Source: Apricaphanius iberus (Eukaryota > Chordata > Actinopteri > Cyprinodontiformes > Aphaniidae). From it: a DNA stretch of 64,000 nucleotides. The stretch is from contig JAPXFQ010002081.1 in assembly GCA_028564705.1 (NCBI GenBank), positions 1,054,001-1,118,000 on the forward strand. Direction: 5' to 3'. A model generated the notes under the pieces. It saw nothing but the letters and a program-made list of their open reading frames with translations, was not told the origin of the DNA and did no database searches. The position numbers were made by a program, and so were the translations under genes. Shown in pieces: positions 37,660 through 48,053 of the stretch (its first letter is position 1; each line of letters starts with the position of its first letter).

Positions 37660-37935
37660 CTGATACTATAAACCGATACTTAAAATGTGGAAACTCTGTA
37701 ATAATTCCATTGAAAATGTTTATTTTTCACTTGAAATTTTACTTTTGTTGATTCATATTTTAGCTTTGATCTAGTTCACCATAATTTGTTGTAAAAAAGC
37801 AGAGGAGAAAATAAAACCTGTCTTCAAATTCATTTTATTTTTTTGTATAGTTGAAGTATTAGCATTGTATCAGCAAGTCCAAGTATCGGCATCGTATCTG
37901 AAAAAGGAGGTATTGTTGCATCCCTACCGGCAATC
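37660..37935 (-). mobile_element. hAT-like MITE, copy 3 of 3
   Basis: Shows the family blocks AAAATGTGGAAACTCTG, TATTTTTCACTTGAAATTTT, AATAAAACCTGTCTTC, AGTCCAAGTATCGGCATCGT and the terminus GGTATTGTTGCATCCCTAC, inverted relative to the copy at 17528-17902. The left end is eroded. Confidence 0.65.
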
Positions 37936-39884
37936 AAAAAGAAGCAGTGGAGAGAATAACAATAAACAATAATAAATAAATTATTATTAATGATTATAAT
38001 TACAATTATTTAATGTTATGAAGATATCTTAGTCCCAAAGTTTTTTGGTGCAACAACCAAAAGCAGTGAAAGAATAGCCATAGTTAATTTACTTTTGTAA
38101 GCTTTAGCACAACAGATTAGATAATACTGATCCCAAAATTTACAAACTGAAGCATCTAAAATTTGATTCAAAAGCTGCATCCGCTCATAGTTGCTTGACA
38201 AACAAGTCGCAGATCCATTTATCAGAATCACTGACTGATGCTAATAGAACATCTACCAACTTTCTGACACAATTTTCAGACCATACTGATGTTACTATCC
38301 CCAAACAATTTTGCAACTATTGACAAATGGCATAGTGTTTTTCAGGTGAATTTTTTTTTATTTATCTGTTAAAGTAGCAAGGCTCTTTCTTAACTTGATG
38401 ACTTTTGATCAATCCGTTTATTCATGAATTTAGCGCCCCCATAAGGAGCCCTCACATAATAGCACTAGAAGAAAGAAAATCTTTATGCCTTATTTAATTG
38501 AAGTATACATATCTGGTCTCACTCCATTGATCAAAGTTTTTACAACACCACAAAAACACTGAAGGCAAAAATACATGTACCTCCAATATTCTAAAGCAAT
38601 TTATTCCAGCATGTTATTGTATAAGTATTTATTTAAAAACGACCATGTTCTGTCACCAAATAAGGCTAATATATTAAACAAAATAATTTATTCTAAATGC
38701 AGGAAAATAACCTTTTCTTTTTTTTTGTATTTTTACATGATTCAGACATAAACTACAAATAAACCTGACCTAATCTTATAAACTTTGACTGAACAAATTA
38801 AAAGAAATTAATCAAAAAGCTGAAATACTTGAACATTCCTGACATTTTGAATAAAAATATTTCTATTGCAGTTGATTAACTTTAATGTACTTTAATGGAT
38901 TAAACTTTCAATATTAATCTTGATACAAACTAAAAATAACTGAAATACTTGTTGAGGTGGTTTTAAGTGATAACAGCGTTCCCATCAGCAGCCCAACAAG
39001 TCAGCCTGGTCATTATGTTTACAAAGAGATCAGCTGATAAAGCTGCCAGTGAATGTAAATGACATAATTGGTCCCCAGGGTCAGTTCTCTTAATGAGTTT
39101 CTTATTTCCTGACTTTATGTGGTCAGCAATGGAAAATTCACAACCATCAACAATTAGGCTCTTCAGATGGACAGCAGCAAAATATCTAATTCATTCAAAA
39201 TGATCTTGAAAACAATCCTTAAAAAGTATACAGGATTGAAAGGAATTGCATACAAGACAATTTGCAAGATAAACATTCCTTTTACAGACTTGTCTTACCT
39301 TACCTTATAGTCCTAAAATGCAGAGATTTATCATTGAAAGCTTCTCAAACTGAACTTCGCCAAAAATCCCCAAACAGATGTCTGTGTACAGCTCCTCTCA
39401 AAGAGATATCCTCCACCACTGAGGACTGGCCACAACTTCAGATACAGTTTGCACCGAGTAATATCCCATAGGAGGTAGAGGAGGAGCCCGCAAGACCAAT
39501 GATACAACCCAACTCAGACAGGGAAGAAGAGGAGGAAGTGAGAATGTGATGAACAAAAGTGAGGGAGAGGCGGGTGGGAAGTAAAGTTGGAGGGAAGTGA
39601 GAGTGGGGAAAGTAGGAGAGAGTGGGAGGGGGCGTGAGTCACACCAAACTGTTGAAATAAAGTGAAGTACAAAATGTGACACATTAGGAGTTAGGGTCTG
39701 CACGTTTACAACACTACATCAGGAAAAAGACCAATAAATGTCCCAAGAATCAAGGAGAAATAAACAGACCCACAACATATCACATTCTAATTGCATTTAC
39801 CTTAATATACTTTACTCTACTTGAGGGTGCTTTCACTCCTGATAGTCCGCTAGAAATGGTTTGATTGAGTGCAAGGAAAAGCAA
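37936..39884. other. intergenic sequence between vcan and xrcc4, little recognised
   Basis: No exon supported. A purine-rich (GA) tract spans about 39475-39640. The first exon and promoter of vcan could be here or in the flanking gaps, but no CpG-rich promoter-like block stands out. Confidence 0.4.
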
Positions 39885-40862
39885 GAAAAGTTTTATTTGT
39901 AGAGCACAATTCATGCACAAGGCAATTCAAAGTGCTTCACAGTTGCATACATTAAGAAAAAAAAAAAAAACATTAAAAAAATCGACTTAAAAAAATAATT
40001 AATTACAATAAAAAACAATAGTGCAGTTAAAATACTTTCAATTGTCATAAGCACGGGTAAAAAGAACTGTTTTCAGCCTGGCTTTAAACTTTGTTAAAGT
40101 TGAGGCTTGTCTCACATCCTCATGAAGACTGTTCCAGATTTTAGCTGCCTGAAACTGAAATGCAGCCTCACCGTGTTTATTGTTGACTCTGGGAACCACC
40201 AGGAGACCCCTCTCCCTGAAGTGCTCAGGGCCCGAGATGGTTCATATGTCTCTAACATTTCAGAGATGTACTTTGGTGCCAAACCATGAAAAGACTTGTA
40301 CACAAGCAGAGCTGTTTTAAATTGTATTCTCTGAGCGACAGGAAGCCACTGCAGAGACCGGAGCACTGGACTAATATGGTCATATTTCCTGGTTCTTGTC
40401 AGGACTCAAGCAGCAGCGTTCTGGATGTACTGCAGCTGTCTAACAGCTCGTTTAGAGAGGCCAGTGAGCAGGCCGTTACAGTAGTCTAACCTCGTGATGA
40501 CAAATGCATGGACAAGTCTCTCTAAGTCTGGTTCCGACACTATTCCTCTGATCTTAGCAATGTTTTTCAGATGGTAAAAAGCTGTTGATGTTATTGCTTT
40601 GATGTGGCTGTTTAAGTTCAGGTCCGAGTCCATGATTACCCCTAGATTTCTAACCTGATTTTTTGGTTGAAGACAGAGAGACTCAAGATGACTGATAACA
40701 CTTTCTCTTTGTGTCTGTGGGCCAAAAACAATGATCTCAGTTTTGTCTGAGTTTAACTGGAGAAAGTTGTTTTGCATCCACACACTGATCTGTTCAATAC
40801 AGTGACAGAGTGTATCTATATGCCCATGTTCATCTGCTGTCAGTGACACGTAGATCTGTCAT
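39885..40862 (-). repeat. L2-type LINE 3' part (inverted)
   Basis: The plus strand begins with the inverted L2 3' end (TTTTATTTGTAGAGCACAAT...CAATTCAAAGTGCTTCACAG). Minus-strand frames then give the RT C-terminal region. HIDTLCHCIEQISVWMQNNF, LNSDKTEIIVFGP, VRNLGVIMDSDLNLNSHIKA and RLDYCNGLLTGLSKRAVRQL lie at 40849-40406, and LRSLQWLPVAQRIQFKTALL at 40366-40112. It is fairly well preserved but 5'-truncated, with one break between the frames. Confidence 0.82.
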
Positions 40863-41668
40863 CTGCGTAGTTATGGTAAGACACATTATTGCTGTTATTT
40901 AGCTAACCCAGTAGTATTTCCTTTAATCCTAGGATTAAAGGAATGATGACACAAGGAGACCTCGAAAAACTCATCCATGCATTTATCTCTAGCTGTCTTG
41001 ATTACTGTAACAGTATCTTCACAGGTCTGCCTAAAAAAAAAACAGACAGCTGCAGCTGATCCAGAACGCTGCTGCTCGTGTTCTCACTAGAACCAAGAAA
41101 GTAGCACACATCACCCCAGTTCTAAAGTCCTTCCACTGGCTCCCTGTAGCTCAGAGAATAGACTTCAAAGTGTTTTTATTAGTTGATAAATCATTGAATG
41201 GGTAAGCGCCAGAGTACAATCACGGTACAAACCATCCAGATCACTCAGGTCCTCCAGCTCTAGTTTACTGATCGTCCCTAGAACCAGAACCAAACATGGG
41301 GAAGCAGCTTTTAGTTTCTATGCTCATATCTGGAACAAAATACCGGGAGAATGCAAAGCTGCAGAGACACTGAACTCTTTTAAATCTAAAATTAAAAATT
41401 ACCTATTTAGACTCGCTTATGAGGAACTGTTTTGAATTGTCACACAAATTATTGTCTTAATTACTGTAAATGCTTTCTTGTGTTAAAAACTGTGAGCTTT
41501 CTTCAGCAAAATCAGTTAAATGTTTTTTTCTCACTTGTCCCTAAATTGCTGTATTTTCTTGATTATTTTCTTATTGTAACTGCTCATTTGTATTCGAATC
41601 ATATGTAAAGCACCTTGAATGTCCCTGTGTTGAAAGTGTGCTATATAAATAAAATTGCCTTGCCTTGG
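40863..41668 (+). repeat. L2-type LINE 3' part, opposed to the previous copy
   Basis: Plus-strand sequence with the RT C-terminal blocks KLIHAFISSCLDYCN-like (40970-41010), LQLIQNAAARVLTRTKK-like (41050-41100), and a SFHWLPVAQRIDFKV-like block near 41130-41175. It ends with the L2 terminus CATATGTAAAGCACCTTGAATGT...CTATATAAATAAAATTGCC. The 5' truncation point meets that of the inverted copy. Confidence 0.8.
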
Positions 41669-42284
41669 TAGCTTGTGCGGTGTGTGCAGGTCCCACGTTC
41701 TGTTGGAAAATAAAGTCTGGATCTCTATAAAATTTGTGAAAATTTTTAAAGTGGTTACTAACTACAACCACTGTTGACTTTTTATCGGTCCTTACAATTC
41801 AGGCCAACCACTCTTCTCAGATTTGTATTCGACACACAAATTTTCATGATCATCATGTACCAGAACAACATTTATTAGACTTGCAGTACATTTTGGAATA
41901 ATTATGAAAAGGGCCCACATTTAATCACATTTCTACCAGAAGTGTGACTGAAGTCCATAACACCCAAAAGTACTTCACATTAAACAATTACGTCTATAGT
42001 ATTTTAAAATTTTTCTTGTATTGTTTCAGTAAACAGCAGGCATCCTTGTTCACCATTTGTTCTAAAGGGTGTTTCTCTGTTTCTATTGGTATCATGTGAT
42101 GGACTACGTGCAGTAAATAGTGTTCTTATTGTTAATATGGACAATGCATGTTTAAGGATAACATTTATTTTTAAAAGTTGTCACAGAGAATTGTTAGAAT
42201 GACAAGTTGCATAAGACCTTTTTTTTAATCTTTCAATTCTTTTTACAAGATTTTCCTGAGTGATGAACTTACAGATTCTGTTCT

Positions 42285-42660
42285 GAATAGGCAAGGTAAA
42301 TTTATTTGCTTGTCACACATTCAAGGAAATTCAAGGTGCTTCACAGGAAAAATAAATAAAAAAACTGAAAATATCGACGACAAATCAGCAAAGCAAAGTC
42401 AGTTCCAAATACATGAGTTTACTTCTGACTTAAAGGAACACTGTTTTCAGCAGTTTAACAGTGGACATATCCTCCATATAAGGGTAGCATAAGAACTAAA
42501 AACTGCTTCTCCATGTTTGGTTATGACTGATGAGTAGACTGGAATTAGAGAACCTGAGTGGTCTGGAAGGTTGGTATAATGCCAACAAATCTTTAACATA
42601 ATCTGGTGCCAAGCCATTCAATGATTTATAAACTAGCAAAAATAGAGCTAGAGTAAAAAA
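42285..42660 (-). repeat. L2-type LINE 3' fragment (inverted)
   Basis: Inverted L2 3'-end sequence (TTTATTTGCTTGTCACACAT, ATTCAAGGTGCTTCACAGG) followed by reversed coding remnants ending near CTGGTGCCAAGCCATTCAATG. No open frame remains. Confidence 0.65.
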
Positions 42661-43464
42661 GAAGTAAAACTAGAATAGACTGCTAACGCACTCTACTTTA
42701 TTGCCACCTGCAGGGTCAGAGTGGTAAACCGTTTCTACCTCAACTTTCTTGTAATGTGGTGTGTGTAAAATCTACAATTTTACCAGTGTGTTGTCAGTAA
42801 ATCATTTAATAACATGTCAGAAATATTTTACTTCCATCTTGGAAAAAAAAAGAAAGAGCTGTTTTCTCAGTAGTGTATTGTAGAAGCAACATTAAAATAT
42901 TTGCTGAAAAATATTTTATTAGCAAAGCAAAACATTTAAAATCCACAGAAAATGCAATTAAATACCAAGTAGCAAACAAATGGATGGAAACAGATGGAGA
43001 TGATGAATAATTGGAATCTGAGCACTGATGAAAAAACAAGTTGCAATTTTAAATGCTTCACCGATGGACATATTTTCAACATCTGGTCATCCCAAAAATA
43101 AAGGCAAGTTTGGTTTTTTTAATTTATTACAGACAGCTGCAAAACATAAAAAACAAATGTATTTCTATTGTATTTAACAGTATGAAATTGTTCAACAGAA
43201 AGGTGAGAAAAGCCCCAGCAAGAAGATATAAATATTCATACACCCTAAAAACAGACTGCTCAAAAGGGCAAGTGTGACAAGAACCATTTAGGCCAGACTC
43301 ACATAATATAGTAAAAACACAGAAGATCTTACATGCACATTATATAGTTTTTATTTTATTTCATACAAATAATGTATCGTTATGAAGACCTTGATTATCT
43401 GTTTCCTTGAGTAGCAAAATATATCATACAATTCTTATGTTTCATTATCAACAGGTTTAGTTGA
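42661..43464. other. region downstream of xrcc4, nothing recognised
   Basis: AT-rich sequence beyond the putative xrcc4 polyadenylation signal. No exon or repeat identified. Confidence 0.5.
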
Positions 43465-43470
43465 TTTATT
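43465..43470 (-). promoter_or_regulatory. putative xrcc4 polyadenylation signal
   Basis: The minus strand reads AATAAA here, about 47 bases downstream of the xrcc4 stop codon. A second TTTATT-type match lies near 43351. Either would give a short 3' UTR. This is inferred from motif and position only. Confidence 0.45.
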
Positions 43471-43516
43471 GATGTCTTTAAGATGAATAACTGCAGCAGT
43501 AATTGAAGTCTGAAAG

Positions 43517-43631
43517 TCAGAAATCGTTAAATAATTCTTCAGCTTCTGAAGTTCCTGCTGAAGTTTCTTTTGTAGCATCTGCAGAGCGCTGAGGAGTCTG
43601 CAGGTGACTGGAGGCTGCAGCAGAGTCCGTC
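43517..43631 (-). CDS. xrcc4: xrcc4 last coding exon (C-terminus)
   Basis: A terminal coding exon of 115 bp with acceptor GTGTACCAAACAG and a TGA stop at 43519-43517. It contributes one base to a split Arg codon, then 37 residues: a Ser/Thr/Ala-rich stretch ending GTSEAEELFNDF. That end aligns with the conserved XRCC4 C-terminus (human SSPEDLFDEI). Entry phase 2 fits the exon at 63331. The intron between them is about 19.7 kb and full of transposons. An AATAAA lies about 47 bases past the stop. A different reading frame through the same bases (Leu/Gln/Lys-rich) is a shadow. Confidence 0.85.
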
Positions 43632-44173
43632 CTGTTTGGTACACACACACATGAAGAGCAGGTCAGCGGCCTAATGAAGCTGGTCTGCAGGATAGAGCGG
43701 AAGTTTGTTGTGTGGCCAACCAGGTGAAAGATACAGCTCCGCCTCTTTTTACTGTATGTAGATGGAACCGTGTGTGTGACTGTATGCAACCATCAATTTT
43801 AAAAGACTTACATGAACAGTTTTCAAAGCTTTCTGCTCCCAACCGATATACGGTGGGGAGAACAAGCATTTGATACACTACTGATTTTTGAAGTTTTTCA
43901 ACTTACAAAGCAGGGTTAGGTTTTTGTTGAATGTGTTGTGTGTCCTCACCCTCCACTGATGGTAATGGAAATACAACCATTTTAGGCCGTTGTGACCTGA
44001 CCCACTTGGGTCTTGTTATATCGATATGTATTCCCCAATCGATATGTTTCTAGGTCTCAAGGGATCCTAGTTGAAAAACGGGGCAAAAGTCTTTCAACCA
44101 TGGTCTTCTGGCTGAAACCGTCTTTAGCCTATGTTAGCTTCAGTTACAGTAGCTCCTGACTAGCTTGTAGCTA

Positions 44174-45804
44174 CAGTCAGGTCCATAAATATTGGGACAT
44201 CGACACAATGCTAATATTTCTGGCTCTATACACCACCACAATGGATATCATATGAAACGAACAAGATGTGTTTTAATTGCAGACCGTCAGCTTTTATTTA
44301 AGGGTATTTACATCCAAATCAGGTGAACGGTGTAGGAATTACAACAGTTTGCATATGTGCCTCCCACTTGTTAAGGGATCAAAAGTAATGGGAAAATTGG
44401 CTTGTCAGCTATTCCATGGCCAGGTGTATGTTATTCCCTCATTATCCCAATTACAATGAGCAGATAAAAGGTCCAGAGTTCATTTCAAGTGTACTATTTG
44501 CATTTGGAATCTGTTGCTGTCAACTGTCAAGATAAGATCCAAAGAGCTGTCACTATCAGTGAAGCAAGCCATCATTAGGCTGAAAAAAAAAAGAAACCTA
44601 TCAGAGACATAGGAAAAACATTAGGTGTGGCCAAAACAACAGTTTGGAACATTCTCAAAAAGAAGGAACGCACCGGTGAGCTCAGCAACACCAAAAGACC
44701 CGTAAGACCACGGAAAACAACTGTGGTGGATGACCGAAGAATCCTTGCCCTGGTGAAGAAAACACCCTTCACAACAGTTGGCCAGATCAAGAACACTCTC
44801 CAGATGGTAGGTGTATCTGTGTCAGAGTCAACAATCAAGAGAAGACTCCACCAGTGTGAATACAGAGGGTTCACCATAAGATGTAAACCATTGGTGAGCC
44901 CAAAAAACCGGAAGGCCAAACCACATCTAAAAAAGCCTTCACAGTTCTGGAACAACATCCTATGGACAGATGAGACCAAGATCAACTTGTACCAGAGTGA
45001 TGGGAAGAGAAGAGTAAGGAGACGGAAAGAAACTGCTCATGATCCTAAACATACCACCTCATCAGTGAAGCATGGTGCTGGAAGTGTCATGGCATGGGCA
45101 TGTATGGCTGCCAGTGGAACTGGTTCTCTTATACTTATTGATGATGTGACTGCTGACAAAAGAAGCAAGATGAATTCTGAAGTGTTTCGGGCAATATTAT
45201 CTGCTCATATTCAACCAAATGCCTCAGAACTCATTGGACGGCGCTTCACAGTGCAGATGGAAAATGACCCAAAGCATACTGCAAAAGCAACCAGAGTTTT
45301 TGAAGGGAAAGAAGTTGACTGTTTTGCAATGTCTAAGTCAATCACCTGACCTGAATCCGATTGAGCATGCATTTCAATTGCTGAAGACAAAACTGAAGGG
45401 AAAATGCCCCAAGAACAAGCAGGAACTGAAAACTGTTGCAGCAGAGGCCAGGCAGAGCATCACCAGGGATGAAACCCGACGTCCGGTTGATGTCTATGTG
45501 TTCTAGACTTCAGGCTGTAATTGACTGCAAAGGATTTGCAACCAAGTATTGAAATGTATAAGTTTGATTTATGGTTCTCATTCTGTCCCATTATTTTTGG
45601 TCCCTTAACAAGTGGAAGGCACATATGCAAACTGTTGTAATTCCCACACCGTTCACCTGATTTGGATGTAAATACGCTCAAATAAAAGCTGACAGTCTGC
45701 AGTTAAAGCACATCTTGTTTGTTTCATTTGATATCCATTGTGGTGGTGTATAGAGCCAAAAATGTTGCATTGTGTCGATGTCCCAATATTTATGGACCTG
45801 ACTG
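44174..45804 (+). mobile_element. young Tc1-like element with near-complete transposase (three lesions)
   Basis: 1631 bp between TA dinucleotides (44172-44173, 45805-45806). Inverted repeats of roughly 220 bp begin CAGTCAGGTCCATAAATATT and differ at only a few positions. The transposase runs 44533-45506: VAKTTVWNILKKKERTGELS helix-turn-helix, WTDETKINLYQSDGKRR (first Asp), VMAWACMAASGTGSL, ENDPKHTAKAT (second Asp), then SPDLNPIEHAFQLLKTKLKG (third acidic residue, here Glu). The likely start codon is ATA, an A10 run near 44582-44591 shifts the frame, and a small indel near 45290 shifts it again before the SPDLNP block. These breaks make it inactive. Confidence 0.9.
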
Positions 45805-45806
45805 TA

Positions 45807-46036
45807 TGTCAGCTCGAAGCGTCAACCCTCCGCCCCCAGCCTAACAGCGCCAGTCTCAGCTCTACCTGTTTGCCAATTTTTGGAGTTTCTGAGTGACAAG
45901 GCGAGTGACGCGGACAAGATGGCATCGGTGGGAACCGCCCAGTTGGCTTCATTTTCTGCTCTTCAGAAATCTATGGGTGACGTCACCCGAGGGTTTGTCT
46001 ATCGTATTTACAGTCTATGGTTGCAATTTTTTTTTT
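45807..46036. repeat. CpG-containing interspersed repeat interrupted by the Tc1
   Basis: CAAGATGGCATCGGTGGGAA, GGCTTCATTTTCTGCTCTTC, GGTGACGTCACCCGAGG and the end TACAGTCTATGG belong to a common fish repeat of uncertain class. Sequence before 44172 (GCCTATGTTAGCTTCAGTTA...AGCTACA) is probably its other half, so the Tc1 inserted into it. A T18 run follows. Confidence 0.5.
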
Positions 46037-47639
46037 TTTTTTTTTTTGGAGGGACGACAGATTGGTGCCACCTGAAGAATTGTTTGATGGGGTGCAGGAC
46101 TTTACTGCTGCCGCAGATGCTTGCTTCGGACAACGGACTGCAACAGTTGAGTTAGTTGCAGTCCCAGGAGGGTGGTAGGAGAAAAAAAAAGAAACTAAGG
46201 GAAACCCACTAGTGAAGCATTTTATTTTATTTTTTACGTTTTTTGGCTTCGGTTTTTTTCACCTTTGGCAGTACTCTGCATTTAAGGTGTTGGTCTGTGG
46301 TTCAGAAATAAGCCTTTTTTGTTTAAAGTAATATTTATAATTTGAAATTTTACTACCCCAAAACACTGGTCTTTGTCTTGATATTAATTTGATCTCAGTT
46401 TCATGCAAGACTTTTAGAAACTTCAACCATCATGGTTTTTAAAATTTTCAGTGGCAAAAAGTGAAATTTGTGTGAACCAGTCGCATCAAAATTCAAGCAG
46501 TACAAGACAGCTGAAAACCTGGACTCAACTAGACAGGCAAGCCAAGGCCTTCTTACAGATTTAAACCTTGCAACTCTTCTCACTCTCATGAATCTAAGAA
46601 TCAACCTGAAGGCCAAACACACTCCATCACGAGCCTTATAGTTTTTATTTTTCCCAAGCCTGGACAAAAAGTTGAACATGAGAAGTGCAGCGTGAGAGAG
46701 GAAAAAAGAGGCCCTGAGGTTCCTTAAATCATTACCAACTGCATTTCGGGCACTGCTGGAACCAGTTAAGAACAAACAACAGAAGTGTTTCAGTGGAGAG
46801 GGAAGTCTTTGCATGCTGTAGAAGACGACCACTGAGGGGGGCATGACGAGGGCATTTTTTTTCCTTTAAGCCCCAAGGGGTTAGGTTGAGCTGGGACGGA
46901 GAGTAAGCAGGAGCCCCCACGGAGAGCTGATCTGAGGAAAAGTCAGAGCTCTGTAGGATGTACAGTACCATAATAATGAGTTTGTTGGCAGCCGAAACAG
47001 AGTTATAGTTTGGACTTCAGGAGGATTTGTTCTGTCCAACAGGAAGAACTGAGAGCAACTAGTGCTGATGTACACAATACTGCCACAAGTAGATGTTTGC
47101 TTTATACAGAAACTTTAATGACATTCCATTTACCACTTAAACCCTGTTGCTTTTTTAAGAGTTCTATTGAAAATGTTATACCTAAAATCAATTGAATCTA
47201 TCTAATGAATTACAGGGATTAATTACATGGTTGTGTATCACAATAATGTAAAACTTAAAAGAATATACACCCATGGTATAAAAATCATGCTCCTGTGAGA
47301 GATTAAATCAATTTCAACCCAAAAAAAGATTTAATGTGAAAATACTTTTGCAAGCATGTAGCTGCAATCGAGCGATCGAGCGAACGACAGTACAGAATCT
47401 GACCACTAGCTTTACTGAAATTCATGCAAAAGAGTGAAGCATCAAGGATAAAAAAAACTTAGGAGGCAATTTAGCATGATATGCTTTTTCTAAAGTTATA
47501 AAGTCAAAAATTACCAGCAATTTCGGGGTTATTTAGGCTGTCTTATGAAAAAAAAAAAAAAGGCTTACATTTTCAAAGTCATATTTTCGTCCATGTTAGT
47601 TTCAAAAATGCAACCATAAGGGGTCACAAGCCAGTGATT
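46037..47639. other. xrcc4 intron, nothing recognised
   Basis: A minus-strand open frame of 147 codons (46401-46844) has no domain signature and no clear splice sites. I treat it as chance. Confidence 0.5.
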
Positions 47640-48053
47640 TCTTGTGTTGGTCCCAAGTCTGGAAAAAAGCTGAAGGTTGTGTCAGGACGGGCATTTAATG
47701 TAAAACCTGAGCCAAATCAATTACGCAAATCACAAACATGAATTCCACACTGGATCGGTCGAAGCCCAGGTTAACAACGACCACTATCGGTACTGTTGAC
47801 CCACAGGGTGCTGATGGAAACTGGACTATTGTTGGTCAAAGGAGGAGAGGAGGAAGGAGTGATAGTAGACAGAGAGAGAAGACAAAATTCAACAGCGTGG
47901 AATAAAGAGTAGGGACTTTGAATGTTGGGACTATGATAGGTAAAGCTAGAGAGTTGGTGAACATGATGCAGAGAAGGAAGGTGGATATTCTGTGTTTAGG
48001 AGACGAGGTGGAAAGTAGCAAGGCTAGAAGCTTAAGAGAAGGGTTCAAGTTGT
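47640..48053 (+). mobile_element. RTE/BovB-like LINE, segment A (5' end)
   Basis: 5' leader blocks (GTTGTGTCAGGACGGGCATT, TGTTGACCCACAGGGTGCTG, AACTGGACTATTGTTGGTCA) are followed by the start of the endonuclease ORF: LNVGTMIGKARELVNMMQRR, KVDILCLGDEVESSKARSL and EGFKLF. The frame is cut exactly inside the F-K-L-F-Y-H-G motif by an L2 insertion. It resumes at 52144. Confidence 0.82.

Noticed and set aside
39475..39640. GA-rich tract as a possible regulatory or coding segment
   Set aside because: Low-complexity purine run; the open frames across it have no coding signature.
33754..43464. Promoter and non-coding first exon of vcan
   Set aside because: They must lie upstream of 33753, but no CpG-rich or TATA-bearing block is convincing enough to annotate.
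43435..43650. Leu/Gln/Lys-rich minus-strand frame resembling a coiled coil
   Set aside because: It overlaps the xrcc4 last exon in another frame. The XRCC4 frame has the matching splice phase and the conserved C-terminus.
46401..46844. 147-codon minus-strand frame in the xrcc4 intron
   Set aside because: No family signature, no splice context, and composition like random intron sequence.
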